From assembly GCF_008360935.1 (NCBI RefSeq), contig NZ_SRXO01000005.1, positions 1 to 64,000 of the forward strand: DNA of 64,000 bases, given 5' to 3'. Shown here one piece after another: positions 30,871 to 39,015 of the stretch. The position numbers and the translations under genes are program-made. How positions within the stretch are numbered: position 1 is the first letter of the stretch; the number at the start of each line of letters is the position of its first letter. This DNA is from Siccirubricoccus phaeus. GTDB taxonomy: Bacteria > Pseudomonadota > Alphaproteobacteria > Acetobacterales > Acetobacteraceae. Under the pieces are notes generated by a model. The model searched no databases. It was not told the origin of the DNA and saw nothing but the letters and a program-made list of their open reading frames with translations.

Positions 30871-32142
30871 TCAGGGGCTGGCGCGGACGCGGCGGGGCAT
30901 CACCGGCCGCCGCAGCCTCACCCCCATCAGCCCCGCCGCCAGCGCCAATTGCGCCGCCACCAGCAGGAAGGGCCAGTCCCAGCCGCCGCTCGCCCGCACC
31001 AGGGCGAAGAACCCCGCCGGCCCCGCGACATAGCCGCAGAAGACCAGCAGGGTGGAGCCGCTGGTCGCGTCCGAGATGTGGTCGGGCGGCGCCAGCCGGG
31101 CGATCTCCGCCATGACGATGCCGTTCCAGCTCGCGCAGAGCCCGCCATTCAGCACCGCCAGCAGCATCAGCCAGGGCAGGCCCGCCCCCACCGGCAGCGC
31201 CACCAGCGCCACGACGCAGAGCGACGCGGCGTAGCCCTGCCACACCAGGTTGCGCGTCGCCTGGCCCGTGCGGTCGGCCAGCCAGCCCAGCAGGATGCGG
31301 GCGAAGATGCCGGTGCCCTGCAGCACCGCGAAGACGCTGCCGGCGGCCACCAGCCCCAGCCCATGCACCTCCACCAGCCAGGAGACGCAGAAGGTGAAGA
31401 GGCAGCCCTGCGTCACCGCGAAGGCGAGGCCGAGCAGGCTGAGCGGCAGCAGCATCCGGTCCACCCGCAGCGCCCGGAAGGGTGCCGCGAGATTGCCGCG
31501 GCCGAGCAGCGCCGTGAGCGAGACGGCGCGGCTCCGCTCCCGCGCCGCATCCAGCCTGGCGCGGAGTGGCTGGATGGCGAGCAGCGCCACCGCCGCCCCG
31601 GCGGAGACCAGCAGCACCGCCGTGAACCAGCCCCAGGCCGCGGCGATCGGCGCCGCCAGCAGCCCGGCCAGCGAGCCACCCAGCGGCGCCCCCGCCTGCT
31701 TCACGGAAAAGATCAGCGTGCGGTGCCGCGGCGGCGCGGTGGCGGCCAGGATGCGGCTGCCCGCCGGCGGCGTCGGCCCATAGCCGATACCGAGCAGCAG
31801 CGAGGCGGCGATCAGCGCGAAGGGCGTGCCGAACCCGGTCAGCAGCAGCCCCGCCAGGGCGATCGCGATGCCGATCTGCAGCGCCCGCACCGGCCCGAAC
31901 CGCGCCAGGATGGCGCCGCCGAACAGCAGGAACAGCACCGTCCCCGCCGCGGTGACGGCGGTGAGCGGCCCGATGCTCTCCGGCGCCAGCCCGGCCTCCG
32001 CCGTCAGCAGTGGCGCGATCACCGGCAGGGTCTGGCACAGGGCGGAGGCCACGGCCTGCATCAGCAGCGTGGCGGCGAGCGGCGCCACCCAGGCCGGCAT
32101 GGCAGAGGGCGGCGTGACGGAGCTGGGCGACGCTTCGGCCAT
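30871..32142 (-). CDS. MFS transporter
   Basis: A protein of about 423 residues with 12 hydrophobic segments and MFS marks: FGGAILARFGPVRALQIG between helices 2 and 3, GIGYGPTPPAGSRIL, and GWLADRTGQATRNLVWQG between helices 8 and 9. The substrate is unknown; it resembles the Cyanate/Nitrate-like and 3-hydroxyphenylpropionate-like branches only loosely. ATG 32142 is chosen; starts at 32205 or further in at MPAWVAPLAA are possible, and no clear ribosome site decides it. It is divergent from the dehydrogenase at 32235. Confidence 0.82.
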   Translation of the reverse strand: MAEASPSSVTPPSAMPAWVAPLAATLLMQAVASALCQTLPVIAPLLTAEAGLAPESIGPLTAVTAAGTVLFLLFGGAILARFGPVRALQIGIAIALAGLLLTGFGTPFALIAASLLLGIGYGPTPPAGSRILAATAPPRHRTLIFSVKQAGAPLGGSLAGLLAAPIAAAWGWFTAVLLVSAGAAVALLAIQPLRARLDAARERSRAVSLTALLGRGNLAAPFRALRVDRMLLPLSLLGLAFAVTQGCLFTFCVSWLVEVHGLGLVAAGSVFAVLQGTGIFARILLGWLADRTGQATRNLVWQGYAASLCVVALVALPVGAGLPWLMLLAVLNGGLCASWNGIVMAEIARLAPPDHISDATSGSTLLVFCGYVAGPAGFFALVRASGGWDWPFLLVAAQLALAAGLMGVRLRRPVMPRRVRASP

Positions 32143-32234
32143 CACTGCCACGGTAGCATTCCCATGCTGCACCGCAATCTTGCCAGCGCGCGCCACCGGC
32201 GCCAAAACCGCCGCGACGTTCGAGGAGGGTTGGG

Positions 32235-33131
32235 ATGCCGCAGGGCAGCGGACCGGTAGGGTTCATCGGCTTGGGGATGATGGGCTTGCCCATGGCGCGC
32301 AGCCTGCTGCGCCAGGGCTTCGGCCTGGTGGTCTGCGACGCGAACCCGGCGGCGCGCGAGGCGGTGGCGGAGGGCGGCGCGCCCGGCGCCGTGGCCGCGG
32401 CGGCGACGCCGGCGGCGGTGGCGGATGGCGCCGACATCATCGTGCTGATGCTGCCGGACAGCAACGTGGTCGCCGCGGTGACGGAAGGGAAGGACGGGCT
32501 GCTCGCCGCGCTCCGCCCCGGCCAGGTGGTGATCGATATGGGCTCCTCCCGCCCCGGCGAGACGCGGCGGCTGGCGGCCCTGGCCGCGGCGCGCGGCGCC
32601 GCGCTGATCGACGCGCCGGTCTCCGGCAGCGTGGTGAAGGCGAAGGCCGGGACGCTCGCCATCATGGTGGGCGGCGAGGATGCCGCCTATGCCAAGGCGG
32701 AGCCCGTGCTGCGCGGCATGGGCGAGACGCTGATCCGCACCGGCGCGGTGGGCAGCGCGCATGCCATGAAGGCGCTGAACAACTACGTCTATGCCGCCGG
32801 CCTGCTGGCGACGGCCGAGGCGCTGCGCCTGGCGGAGGCCTCCGGCCTCGACCTCGCCATCTTCGCCGATGTGCTGAACGCTTCCTCCGGCCGCAACATC
32901 GCAACCGAGACCAAGGTGAAGCAGGAAATCCTGCCCGGCCGCTACCAGGGCGGCTTCCAGCTCGGCCTGATGCGGAAGGATCTGGAGACCGCCGGCAGCA
33001 TCGCCGAGGAGACCGGCGTGGCGGCCGGCGCCCTGGCGCATTGCCGCGCCTTCTGGACCGACGCCCTGGCCGCGCTGGGGCCGAAGGCCGACAACACCGA
33101 AATCCATCGCTTCCTTGGAGAGCGCCGTTGA
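32235..33131 (+). CDS. 3-hydroxyisobutyrate dehydrogenase-family oxidoreductase
   Basis: A 298-residue beta-hydroxyacid dehydrogenase. NAD(P) motif GFIGLGMMGLPMARSL (about 9-24), substrate loop DAPVSGSVVKAKAGTLAIMVGG, and the catalytic lysine in GSAHAMKALNNYVYAA. The family oxidises 3-hydroxyisobutyrate or reduces tartronate semialdehyde; the sequence does not decide which. Its stop overlaps the start of a Bug-type receptor, so both are probably one operon that takes up and oxidises an organic acid. Confidence 0.87.
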   Translation: MPQGSGPVGFIGLGMMGLPMARSLLRQGFGLVVCDANPAAREAVAEGGAPGAVAAAATPAAVADGADIIVLMLPDSNVVAAVTEGKDGLLAALRPGQVVIDMGSSRPGETRRLAALAAARGAALIDAPVSGSVVKAKAGTLAIMVGGEDAAYAKAEPVLRGMGETLIRTGAVGSAHAMKALNNYVYAAGLLATAEALRLAEASGLDLAIFADVLNASSGRNIATETKVKQEILPGRYQGGFQLGLMRKDLETAGSIAEETGVAAGALAHCRAFWTDALAALGPKADNTEIHRFLGERR

Positions 33132-34084
33132 TGCTGACCCGTCGCGTGGCGCTCGCCACCCCGCTGTTCCTGCCTGCCCTCGCTCGCGCCCAGAATTGGC
33201 CGGACCGGCCGATCCGCCTGGTCGTCGCCTTCCCCGCCGGCAGCGTGACGGACACGCTGATGCGCCACCTCTCGGAGCCGCTGACGCGCGAGCTCGGCCA
33301 GCCGGTCATCATCGACAACCGGCCCGGCGGCAACGGCGTGGTGGGGACGGAAAGCGCTGCCCGCAGCCCGGCGGATGGCCATACCTGGTGCGTGCTGAGC
33401 GTGACCAATGGCGCGCTGAACACCTACACCGTGCCGCGCCTCTCCTACGACCCGGTGAAGGATTTCACCCCGATCGGCTATGTGGCGGAGACCGCCTATA
33501 TCCTGGTGGTGCCGGCGAATTCCCCGGCGCAGGACCTGGCCGGGCTGATCGCCCTGGCGAAGCAGCGGCCCGGGCAGCTCACCTTCAGCCACGGCAATTC
33601 CAGCGCGCTCATCGCCTCCGCCACCCTCGCCCGGATGGGCGGGGTGGAGATGACGGCCGTGCCCTATCGCGGCGGGCCGGAGGCGCTGACGGATGTCATC
33701 GCCGGGCGGATCGACAGCACCTGGACGGATATCCCGGCCGGGGCCCCGCAGATCCGCGAGGGCAAGGTGCGGGCGCTGGCCGTCACCTCGCCGCAGCGCT
33801 TCGCCTTGCTGCCGGACGTGCCGGCGGCGGCGGAGACGCTGCCGGGCTATGGCTTCACCTTCTGGTTCGGCATGTCCGCCCCGGCGGGGACGCCGGCGCC
33901 GGTGGTGGCGAAGGCCAACGCGGCGCTGAACAAGGTGCTGCGCCAGGGGGAATTCGCCGAGAAGGTGGCGCGCCTCGGCTATGTGCCGCGGGCGGAGGAG
34001 CCCGAGTGGTTCCGGACCTTCCTCCAGGCCCAGATCGGCGAGCTGACCAGCCGCGCCAAGGAAGCCGGGATCGAGCCAGGCTGA
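33131..34084 (+). CDS. Bug/TctC-family solute-binding protein
   Basis: A 317-residue periplasmic receptor of the tripartite tricarboxylate transporter (TctC/Bug) family. Signal peptide 1 to about 20 (RRVALATPLFLPALARA), then NWPDRPIRLVVAFPAGSVTDTLMRHLSEPL, PVIIDNRPGGNGVVGTESAARSPADGHT and VPYRGGPEALTDVIAGRID. Such receptors are numerous in Acetobacteraceae and often lack adjacent TctA/TctB, as here. The ligand is likely a small carboxylate handled by the overlapping dehydrogenase gene. Confidence 0.9.
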   Translation: MLTRRVALATPLFLPALARAQNWPDRPIRLVVAFPAGSVTDTLMRHLSEPLTRELGQPVIIDNRPGGNGVVGTESAARSPADGHTWCVLSVTNGALNTYTVPRLSYDPVKDFTPIGYVAETAYILVVPANSPAQDLAGLIALAKQRPGQLTFSHGNSSALIASATLARMGGVEMTAVPYRGGPEALTDVIAGRIDSTWTDIPAGAPQIREGKVRALAVTSPQRFALLPDVPAAAETLPGYGFTFWFGMSAPAGTPAPVVAKANAALNKVLRQGEFAEKVARLGYVPRAEEPEWFRTFLQAQIGELTSRAKEAGIEPG

Positions 34085-34300
34085 ACGGCGCGGCCTCGCC
34101 TTGCGGGGGCCGGCCGTGCCGCTTTCTTCCCGGCCCGCGACGCGGCTGCAAGGAAAGGCGGCACGGCCGGGCGCCGGCCATCCCCGCCTGGGAGACGATG
34201 CTCAGGCCCTGCCCATCCCCGGCCAGGTGTAAAATTTTCTGACAGGCCAGGGGCGGGCTGCGCCCCATGCACAAGGATTCACCTTCTACCGCCGCACATG

Positions 34301-34329
34301 AAAAAGGCCGCTGCGTCGCGGCAGCGGCC
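34301..34329 (-). terminator. Intrinsic terminator of the PEP-CTERM gene
   Basis: On the minus strand GGCCGCTGC pairs with GCAGCGGCC across a 6-base loop and is followed by TTTTT, 23 bases after the stop codon of the gene at 34352. This is the clearest rho-independent terminator in the window. Confidence 0.8.
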
Positions 34330-34351
34330 CCGGTCGGCGGGTCGGAAGGCG

Positions 34352-34993
34352 TCAGTGGCGGCGGCGGGAGACGCCGATGCCCAGCAGGGCGGCGCCGAGC
34401 AGCATCAGCGAGGCGGGCTCCGGCACCGCGACCGCCTCGGCGAGGCTCAGATCGTCGACCACGGAGAGCAGCGAGTCGAAGCCGGCGATGGTGATGGAGG
34501 TGAAGGGCGTGTCCGAGAGGAAGCCCTGGAAGGCCAGGCCACCATTATCCGAGGTGGGCACCAGGAAGGTGTCGCCGTTGATCGTCACCAGGACGAAGCT
34601 GCCCGCGTCGAAGATGGTGCCGAACCGGGCGCTCAAGCCGTAGGTCGGGGCGAAGTTCAGCGTCACCGCCTCGCCCAGGAAGCTGAGCGCGAGCACCGCG
34701 CCGGTCCCGAAATCGTAGATCTGCAGCCCGTCATCCGCCACGTAGCGGGCGACTTCCGCCGACTGGCCGGCGGTGCCGTAGGTCACCCCGGCAAGGATGG
34801 AGCCGGCGACATTGGTGATGCTGTCGGGCGGGGTGATGCCGTCATAGCTCTGCGTCGGGCCGCTGGAGAAGCCGGCCGTGGCGAGGTCCGCGAGATAGGC
34901 GCCCTGATTGTCGTAAACCACCGTGGCCGCCTGGGCCACCTGCAGCGCGGCGCCGGTCAGCAGAGCGAGTGAGGCCAGAAAGACGCGACGCAT
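34352..34993 (-). CDS. PEP-CTERM sorting-domain protein
   Basis: A 213-residue exported protein. Signal peptide 1 to about 22 (MRRVFLASLALLTGAALQVAQA), then a beta-rich, Asp/Gly/Thr-rich domain without recognised enzyme motifs, and a C-terminal PEP-CTERM signal: VPEPASLMLLGAALLGIGVSRRRH, that is the VPEP motif, a hydrophobic helix and a basic tail. PEP-CTERM proteins are processed by exosortase (EpsH/XrtA type), which is not in the window, and are tied to exopolysaccharide or biofilm matrices. Monocistronic with its own terminator. Confidence 0.9.
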   Translation of the reverse strand: MRRVFLASLALLTGAALQVAQAATVVYDNQGAYLADLATAGFSSGPTQSYDGITPPDSITNVAGSILAGVTYGTAGQSAEVARYVADDGLQIYDFGTGAVLALSFLGEAVTLNFAPTYGLSARFGTIFDAGSFVLVTINGDTFLVPTSDNGGLAFQGFLSDTPFTSITIAGFDSLLSVVDDLSLAEAVAVPEPASLMLLGAALLGIGVSRRRH

Positions 34994-35144
34994 TACGGTA
35001 CCTCCGACGATACCGGCTCGGAAGCAATGGCTGTGCCAGCGCCTAGGGCCTTGAATCGACTTATGGAAACCATTCCAGGTCCCGTAGGTGTAAATTTCTC
35101 CGACGGTCCCGCACCGCCCCCGCGCCGCCCGGCTGGCGAGGGGT

Positions 35145-35177
35145 TTGCGGCCGCCGGCCTGTACGTTATAAAATAAC
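35145..35177 (+). promoter_or_regulatory. Promoter with Zur-type box
   Basis: GTTAT-AAA-ATAAC (35165-35177) is a perfect palindrome fitting the Zur (zinc uptake regulator) box. It overlaps a -10 element TATAAA (35167-35172), with -35 TTGCGG (35145-35150) 16 bases upstream. Zinc-loaded Zur binding here would block transcription of the downstream zinc ABC transporter genes. The expected start of transcription falls at about 35179-35180, that is on the ATG of the mini-ORF. Confidence 0.75.
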
Positions 35178-35179
35178 TG

Positions 35180-35299
35180 ATGATGCGCCAGCTTCAGGAT
35201 CCACTCGCCCTCGCCTCGGGGGCCTTCGCGCGGCTCGGCCTGGCGGCGGCGCTGCTGGCGCTGCTCTGGCTCGCCACCGCCTGGGCGCTCGGCGCATGA
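35180..35299 (+). CDS. 39-residue single-helix membrane mini-protein
   Basis: Starts ATG-ATG at 35180 and encodes 39 residues: a short polar N-terminus, then one Ala/Leu-rich hydrophobic helix (about 18-37). Its TGA overlaps the ATG of the ATPase gene (ATGA), as in coupled operons. The start lies three bases beyond the Zur box, so the mRNA is probably leaderless. Could be a small subunit or regulator of the zinc transporter, or only a leader frame that couples translation. No homologue is recognised. Confidence 0.55.
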   Translation: MMRQLQDPLALASGAFARLGLAAALLALLWLATAWALGA

Positions 35300-36078
35300 G
35301 CGCGCCGGGCAGCCAGGGGGCGGAGGCGCGGGCGGGCCTGGCGGTGCCGGAGATCCGGCTGCGCGACCTGACCTGTTCCTATCAGCGCCATCCGGCGGTG
35401 CACCATCTCAGCGGGCGCTTCACCCCGGGCAGCCTCACCGCCGTGGTCGGCCCGAACGGCGCGGGGAAAAGCACCCTGCTGCGCGCCCTGGCCGGGCTGC
35501 ACCGCCCGGATGCCGGCCGCATCGAGGGCGCCGCCGGCCAGGTGGCGCTGCTGCCCCAGGCCTCGGCGCTGGACCGCCACTTCCCCATCGCCTGCCTGGA
35601 TGTGGTGATGTTCGGCCTCTGGGCCGGGACCGGCAGCTTCCGCGCCATCGGCGCCGCCGGAAGGCGGAAGGCGCGGGCGGCGCTGGCCGCCACCGGCCTC
35701 GCCGGCTTCGAGACCCGGCCGGTCGGCAGCCTCTCCGCCGGCCAGTTCCAGCGCCTGCTCTTCGCCCGGCTGCTGCTGCAGGATGCGCCCGTCATCCTGC
35801 TGGACGAACCCTTCAACGCGCTGGATGCCCGGACCGCGGCCGATCTCCTGGCCATGCTGCATCGCTGGCATGGCGAAGGCCGCACCATCATCGCCGTGCT
35901 GCATGACCTGGAGCTGGTCCGGCGGGATTTCCCCGAGACCCTGCTGCTGGCGCGGGATTGCCTGGGCTGGGGCCCGACGACCGAGGTGCTGACCGCCGCC
36001 AACCGGCTGCGCGCCCGGATGATGCCGGAGGCCTGGGACCCCGAGGCCGCCCCCTGCACCCGGCCGGACGCCGCCTGA
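35296..36078 (+). CDS. aztA: Zinc ABC transporter ATP-binding protein, AztA-like
   Basis: A 260-residue cytoplasmic ATPase. Walker A GPNGAGKST (52-60), signature SLSAGQFQRLLFARLLLQDA, Walker B VILLDEPFNALD, and switch His in AVLHDLELVRRDFPETLLLAR. The phrases RHPAVHHLSGRF and RHFPIACLDVVMFGLW are those of AztA, the ATPase of the AztABC zinc importer described in Paracoccus. The Zur box upstream supports zinc. No solute-binding protein (AztC) or chaperone (AztD) gene is adjacent. ZnuC is the alternative name. Confidence 0.82.
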   Translation: MSAPGSQGAEARAGLAVPEIRLRDLTCSYQRHPAVHHLSGRFTPGSLTAVVGPNGAGKSTLLRALAGLHRPDAGRIEGAAGQVALLPQASALDRHFPIACLDVVMFGLWAGTGSFRAIGAAGRRKARAALAATGLAGFETRPVGSLSAGQFQRLLFARLLLQDAPVILLDEPFNALDARTAADLLAMLHRWHGEGRTIIAVLHDLELVRRDFPETLLLARDCLGWGPTTEVLTAANRLRARMMPEAWDPEAAPCTRPDAA

Positions 36079-36932
36079 TCCTGCTCGACCCTTTCCTCGA
36101 TTACGGCTTTCTCCGCCGCGCCTTGGTGGGCTGCCTCGCCTTGTCCCTGGCGGCGCCGCCGCTCGGCGTCTTCCTGGTGCTGCGGCGCATGTCGCTGACC
36201 GCCGATGTGCTGGCGCATGGCATCCTGCCGGGCGTCGCGGTCGGCTTCCTGGTGGCGGGGCTTTCCGTGCCGGCCATGGCGGCGGGGGGGCTGGTGGCGG
36301 GGCTGGCCGTCGCCGTGGGGGCGGGGGCGCTGTCCCGCGTCACCGGGGGGCGGGAGGATGCGTCGCTCGCCGCGCTCTATCTGGTGGCGCTGGCGGCCGG
36401 GGTGGCGCTGATCTCCTGGCGGGGCGGGGCGGTGGAGCTGACCAGCCTGCTCTTCGGCAGCGTGCTGGGGGTGGATGATGCCGCGCTGCTGCTGATGGCG
36501 GGCAGCGCCACGGTCACGCTGCCGGCGCTCGCCCTGGCCTGGCGGCCGCTGGTGCTGGAATGCTTCGACCCCGGCTTCGCCCAGGCGGTGGGGGCGCGGG
36601 GTGCCGCCTGGCATCTCGGCTTCCTGGCGCTGGTGGTGCTGAACCTGCTGGCCGCCTTCCAGGCGCTGGGCACGCTGATGGCGGTGGGGCTGATGATGCT
36701 GCCGGCCATCGCGGCGCGGCACTGGGCACGGCAGGTGGGGGGCATGGTCTATGCTGCCGTCGGGCTGGCGGTGCTGGCCTCGGTGGGCGGGCTGCTGCTC
36801 TCCTTCCATGAAGATCTGCCGGCCGGGCCGGCGGTGGTGCTGGTGGCGGGGGGGCTTTGGGCGCTCTCCGTCGTGCTTGGGCCGGTGGAGGGCTTTGTCG
36901 CGAAGCTGCGGCGGCGGCATCTGGAAGGGTAG
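36075..36932 (+). CDS. aztB: Zinc ABC transporter permease, AztB-like
   Basis: A permease of about 285 residues of the ABC-3 (ZnuB/MntB) family with about eight membrane segments: APPLGVFLVLRRMSLTADVLAHGILPGVAVGF near the start, then LTSLLFGSVLGVDDAALL and FQALGTLMAVGLMMLPAIAARHWARQ. The frame overlaps the end of aztA and offers no ATG, GTG or well-placed TTG before the conserved region. The likely start is CTG at 36075 (overlapping the TGA of aztA) or CTG 36081, so initiation is probably by translational coupling. Function is paired with AztA. Confidence 0.75.
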   Translation: MILLDPFLDYGFLRRALVGCLALSLAAPPLGVFLVLRRMSLTADVLAHGILPGVAVGFLVAGLSVPAMAAGGLVAGLAVAVGAGALSRVTGGREDASLAALYLVALAAGVALISWRGGAVELTSLLFGSVLGVDDAALLLMAGSATVTLPALALAWRPLVLECFDPGFAQAVGARGAAWHLGFLALVVLNLLAAFQALGTLMAVGLMMLPAIAARHWARQVGGMVYAAVGLAVLASVGGLLLSFHEDLPAGPAVVLVAGGLWALSVVLGPVEGFVAKLRRRHLEG

Positions 36933-37460
36933 GAAGGGGCTCGGCCCCCGGTTCGCCTGGCTGGCGGCGCGCTCCGGTGACCTTGTGCCGCCGCCGCCGC
37001 CGCTCGGCGCGCCGGAGCAGGGCTTCCCGGTGCCGGCGGAGGCGCCGGGGGACCTGTCTGCATGGGGCGTGACGCGCGATGCCGGAAGAGGAGAGACCAG
37101 AAGCGGCCCCGGCCGGGGCGGGCAGGGCAACCCCCAGGCCGCCCCGGGCGCGCTGGCACCGGCCGCCGCCCCGCCCCTGGCGGTGCCGGGCGGGCTGCTG
37201 CCGCCCCGCCCTGGCGGCGGCGCGCGTCGCGCTGTGCGGCACGGTGCTGACCGCGCCAGCGACGCGGCAGTGCCCGGCGGCGGAGCGGCGCACGCCGGCA
37301 TCGTCAGCATGACAGTCCTGAACCACGAACTCCGATCAGGCGCTTCCACCTGATCGGATACGGCCCTGTCCTGGGGTATCGGACCCCCGGGCAGAGGCCC
37401 TGCCGCCATTGGCGGCAGCGTCACCCGCGCATCCTGGCCGGGGCGAGCTGCCGGCTGCGG
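36933..37460. other. Gene-free region after aztB
   Basis: No credible gene. The frames here are Arg/Pro/Ala-rich shadows. One clear structure is CCGATCAGG-N8-CCTGATCGG (37332-37357), a perfect 9-bp inverted repeat that may terminate or mark an operator. Otherwise only GC-rich sequence is seen. Confidence 0.5.
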
Positions 37461-37793
37461 TTACCAGCGATAGGCCACCGGCGGGGGCGGCGCATAGTAG
37501 TAGGCCGGAGGCGGCGCATAGACGACCGGGGGCGGGGCGTAGACCACGGGCGGCGGCGGCGCATAGACCACCGGCGGAGGCGGCGGCGGGGCGATAAGGC
37601 TGCCGGCCACGGCGCCCAGCGCCAGCCCGCCCAGCACCCCGGCCACCACGGCGCCGCCATTCCCGCCATGGTGATGGTGGTAATGGCCAGGCGGACCCCA
37701 GCCCCGGCCACGATGCCAGCCCTCCGCCTGCGCGGCCGGGGCCAGGGTGGCGATGGAAACCGCCGCGGCGGCGGCCAGAAGGATAGGTTTCAT
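37461..37793 (-). CDS. Exported His-cluster and VVYAPPP-repeat protein
   Basis: A 110-residue secreted protein. Signal peptide 1 to about 23 (MKPILLAAAAAVSIATLAPAAQA). Next GWHRGRGWGPPGHYHHHHGG, a His/Gly patch able to bind metal, then a glycine-zipper-like helix (AVVAGVLGGLALGAVAGSLIA), and a Pro/Tyr tail with repeated VVYAPPP. Proteins of this layout are common and uncharacterised in Acetobacteraceae and Rhizobiales. A role at the cell surface or outer membrane is plausible. Nearness to the zinc transporter may be chance. Confidence 0.75.
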   Translation of the reverse strand: MKPILLAAAAAVSIATLAPAAQAEGWHRGRGWGPPGHYHHHHGGNGGAVVAGVLGGLALGAVAGSLIAPPPPPPVVYAPPPPVVYAPPPVVYAPPPAYYYAPPPPVAYRW

Positions 37794-38127
37794 ATCAGGA
37801 CCCTCCTATGGGTCTTGCCGCTGACATAAGGCGCCGAAACCGGCCGGATTATGGCGGGATGCCGGCGGATCGGAGCCGGGCGGTGACGATGGCGTGAGGC
37901 GAACGATCCCCGGCCGGCTGCCGCAGCGCCTGGGCAGTCCGCGGAGGCGCAGCAGGTCTCCCGCTCCGGCCCGGCGGCAGCGCGCGATCTCCGCCGCAAG
38001 GCCCGGTTCCAGGCTCGATGGCCCAGCCTGCCGACTCAGGGCCGGGTCGGGGGGGGAGCTTTTCGTCCGTGCGGGGTGCAGGGAGCAGCGCCCCCTGCCG
38101 GGGGCATTGGCGGCGGAGCCCCCGTCT
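37794..38127. other. Gene-free region
   Basis: Contains the divergent or terminal non-coding sequence between two minus-strand genes. No RNA gene, repeat copy or credible coding frame was recognised; a GC-rich palindromic tract lies around 38075-38125 just past the 3' end of the dehydrogenase gene. Confidence 0.4.
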
Positions 38128-38961
38128 TCACTTCCGCCCCAGGAAGGCGTCGAGAGCCGCCGCCTCCAGCCCCGTCCCCGCCCGGTCGGCGGCCATCCCG
38201 CGGTAGAATTCGGCGATCGCCTGATAGATCCCGGCCGCCTGCGGGCCGGTGAAATCGGCGATCTCCTCCATCTCTCCCACCCAGCGATAGGCTTTGTCGT
38301 ACATCGGCGGCACCATGCGCTGGAACCAGGCGAGGAGCTGGGGCTGGCTGCGTTCCAGCTCCGCCCGCAGCCCTTCCGCCGCGCCGCCCCGCGTCGCCGC
38401 CAGCAGCATGGCGGAGGAGAGCGCCACCAGCCCCTTGGTGATGCCGGCATAGGACATCTTGAGCGCCGAGGCGGCGCCGATGCCCCCCGGCGTCACGCGC
38501 ACATCGAGGCCGCATTCGTTCAGCGCCAGCAGAAGCGGCGCCGCCTCACCGGAGACGTAGAGCACCGGCGTGTAGCCATCCGCCCGGGGCGGGCCGCCGA
38601 TGATGCCGCCATCGACGAAGGCCGCGCCGGTGGGGGCGATGACCGCCGCCACCTCCCGCGCCGTTTCCGGGCTGATGGCGTTGCAGTCGGCGAACACCGC
38701 CTTGCGCGGCGCGGCCGCCAGCGCCGGGGCCAGGAATGCCGCCGTGGCGCGCGCCTCGGCCGGGGGCAGGATGCTGAGGAAGATGTCCGCACCGGCCAGC
38801 GCGGCCGGCATGGCGTCCCGCATCCCGGCCTCGGCGGCGCGGCGGGCGCTGGCGGCGCTGCGGCCGGCGAGGCTGGTCAGCACCGTGGCGCCGCGCTCCG
38901 TCAGCCGGCGGGCGATGCCGGCGCCCATGGCGCCCTGGGCGAGGATGGCAATGCTCGGCAT
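38128..38961 (-). CDS. NAD(P)-binding dehydrogenase with DUF1932 domain
   Basis: A 277-residue protein. N-terminal Rossmann motif AILAQGAMGAGIARRL (about 5-20), LPPAEARATAAFLAPAL, then FVDGGIIGGPPRADGYTPVLYVSGE. The C-terminal half, SALKMSYAGITKGLVALSSAMLLAATRGG, is the DUF1932 (phosphogluconate dehydrogenase-like) domain with the catalytic-type Lys in ALKMSYAG. Such proteins are NADP-dependent hydroxyacid dehydrogenases of unknown substrate. ATG 38961 is the first residue of the Rossmann strand. Divergent from the aminotransferase at 39016, with only 54 bases between, so they likely share control. Confidence 0.83.
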   Translation of the reverse strand: MPSIAILAQGAMGAGIARRLTERGATVLTSLAGRSAASARRAAEAGMRDAMPAALAGADIFLSILPPAEARATAAFLAPALAAAPRKAVFADCNAISPETAREVAAVIAPTGAAFVDGGIIGGPPRADGYTPVLYVSGEAAPLLLALNECGLDVRVTPGGIGAASALKMSYAGITKGLVALSSAMLLAATRGGAAEGLRAELERSQPQLLAWFQRMVPPMYDKAYRWVGEMEEIADFTGPQAAGIYQAIAEFYRGMAADRAGTGLEAAALDAFLGRK

Positions 38962-39015
38962 GCTGGGGCCTCCTCCACTTGCCCCCCGATTGTAGCGCCC
39001 TTCGGAGACACCGCC

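Noticed and set aside
36751-37353. 200-residue plus-strand frame past aztB
   Set aside because: Overlaps the aztB 3' end in another frame and shows only Arg/Pro/Gly bias.
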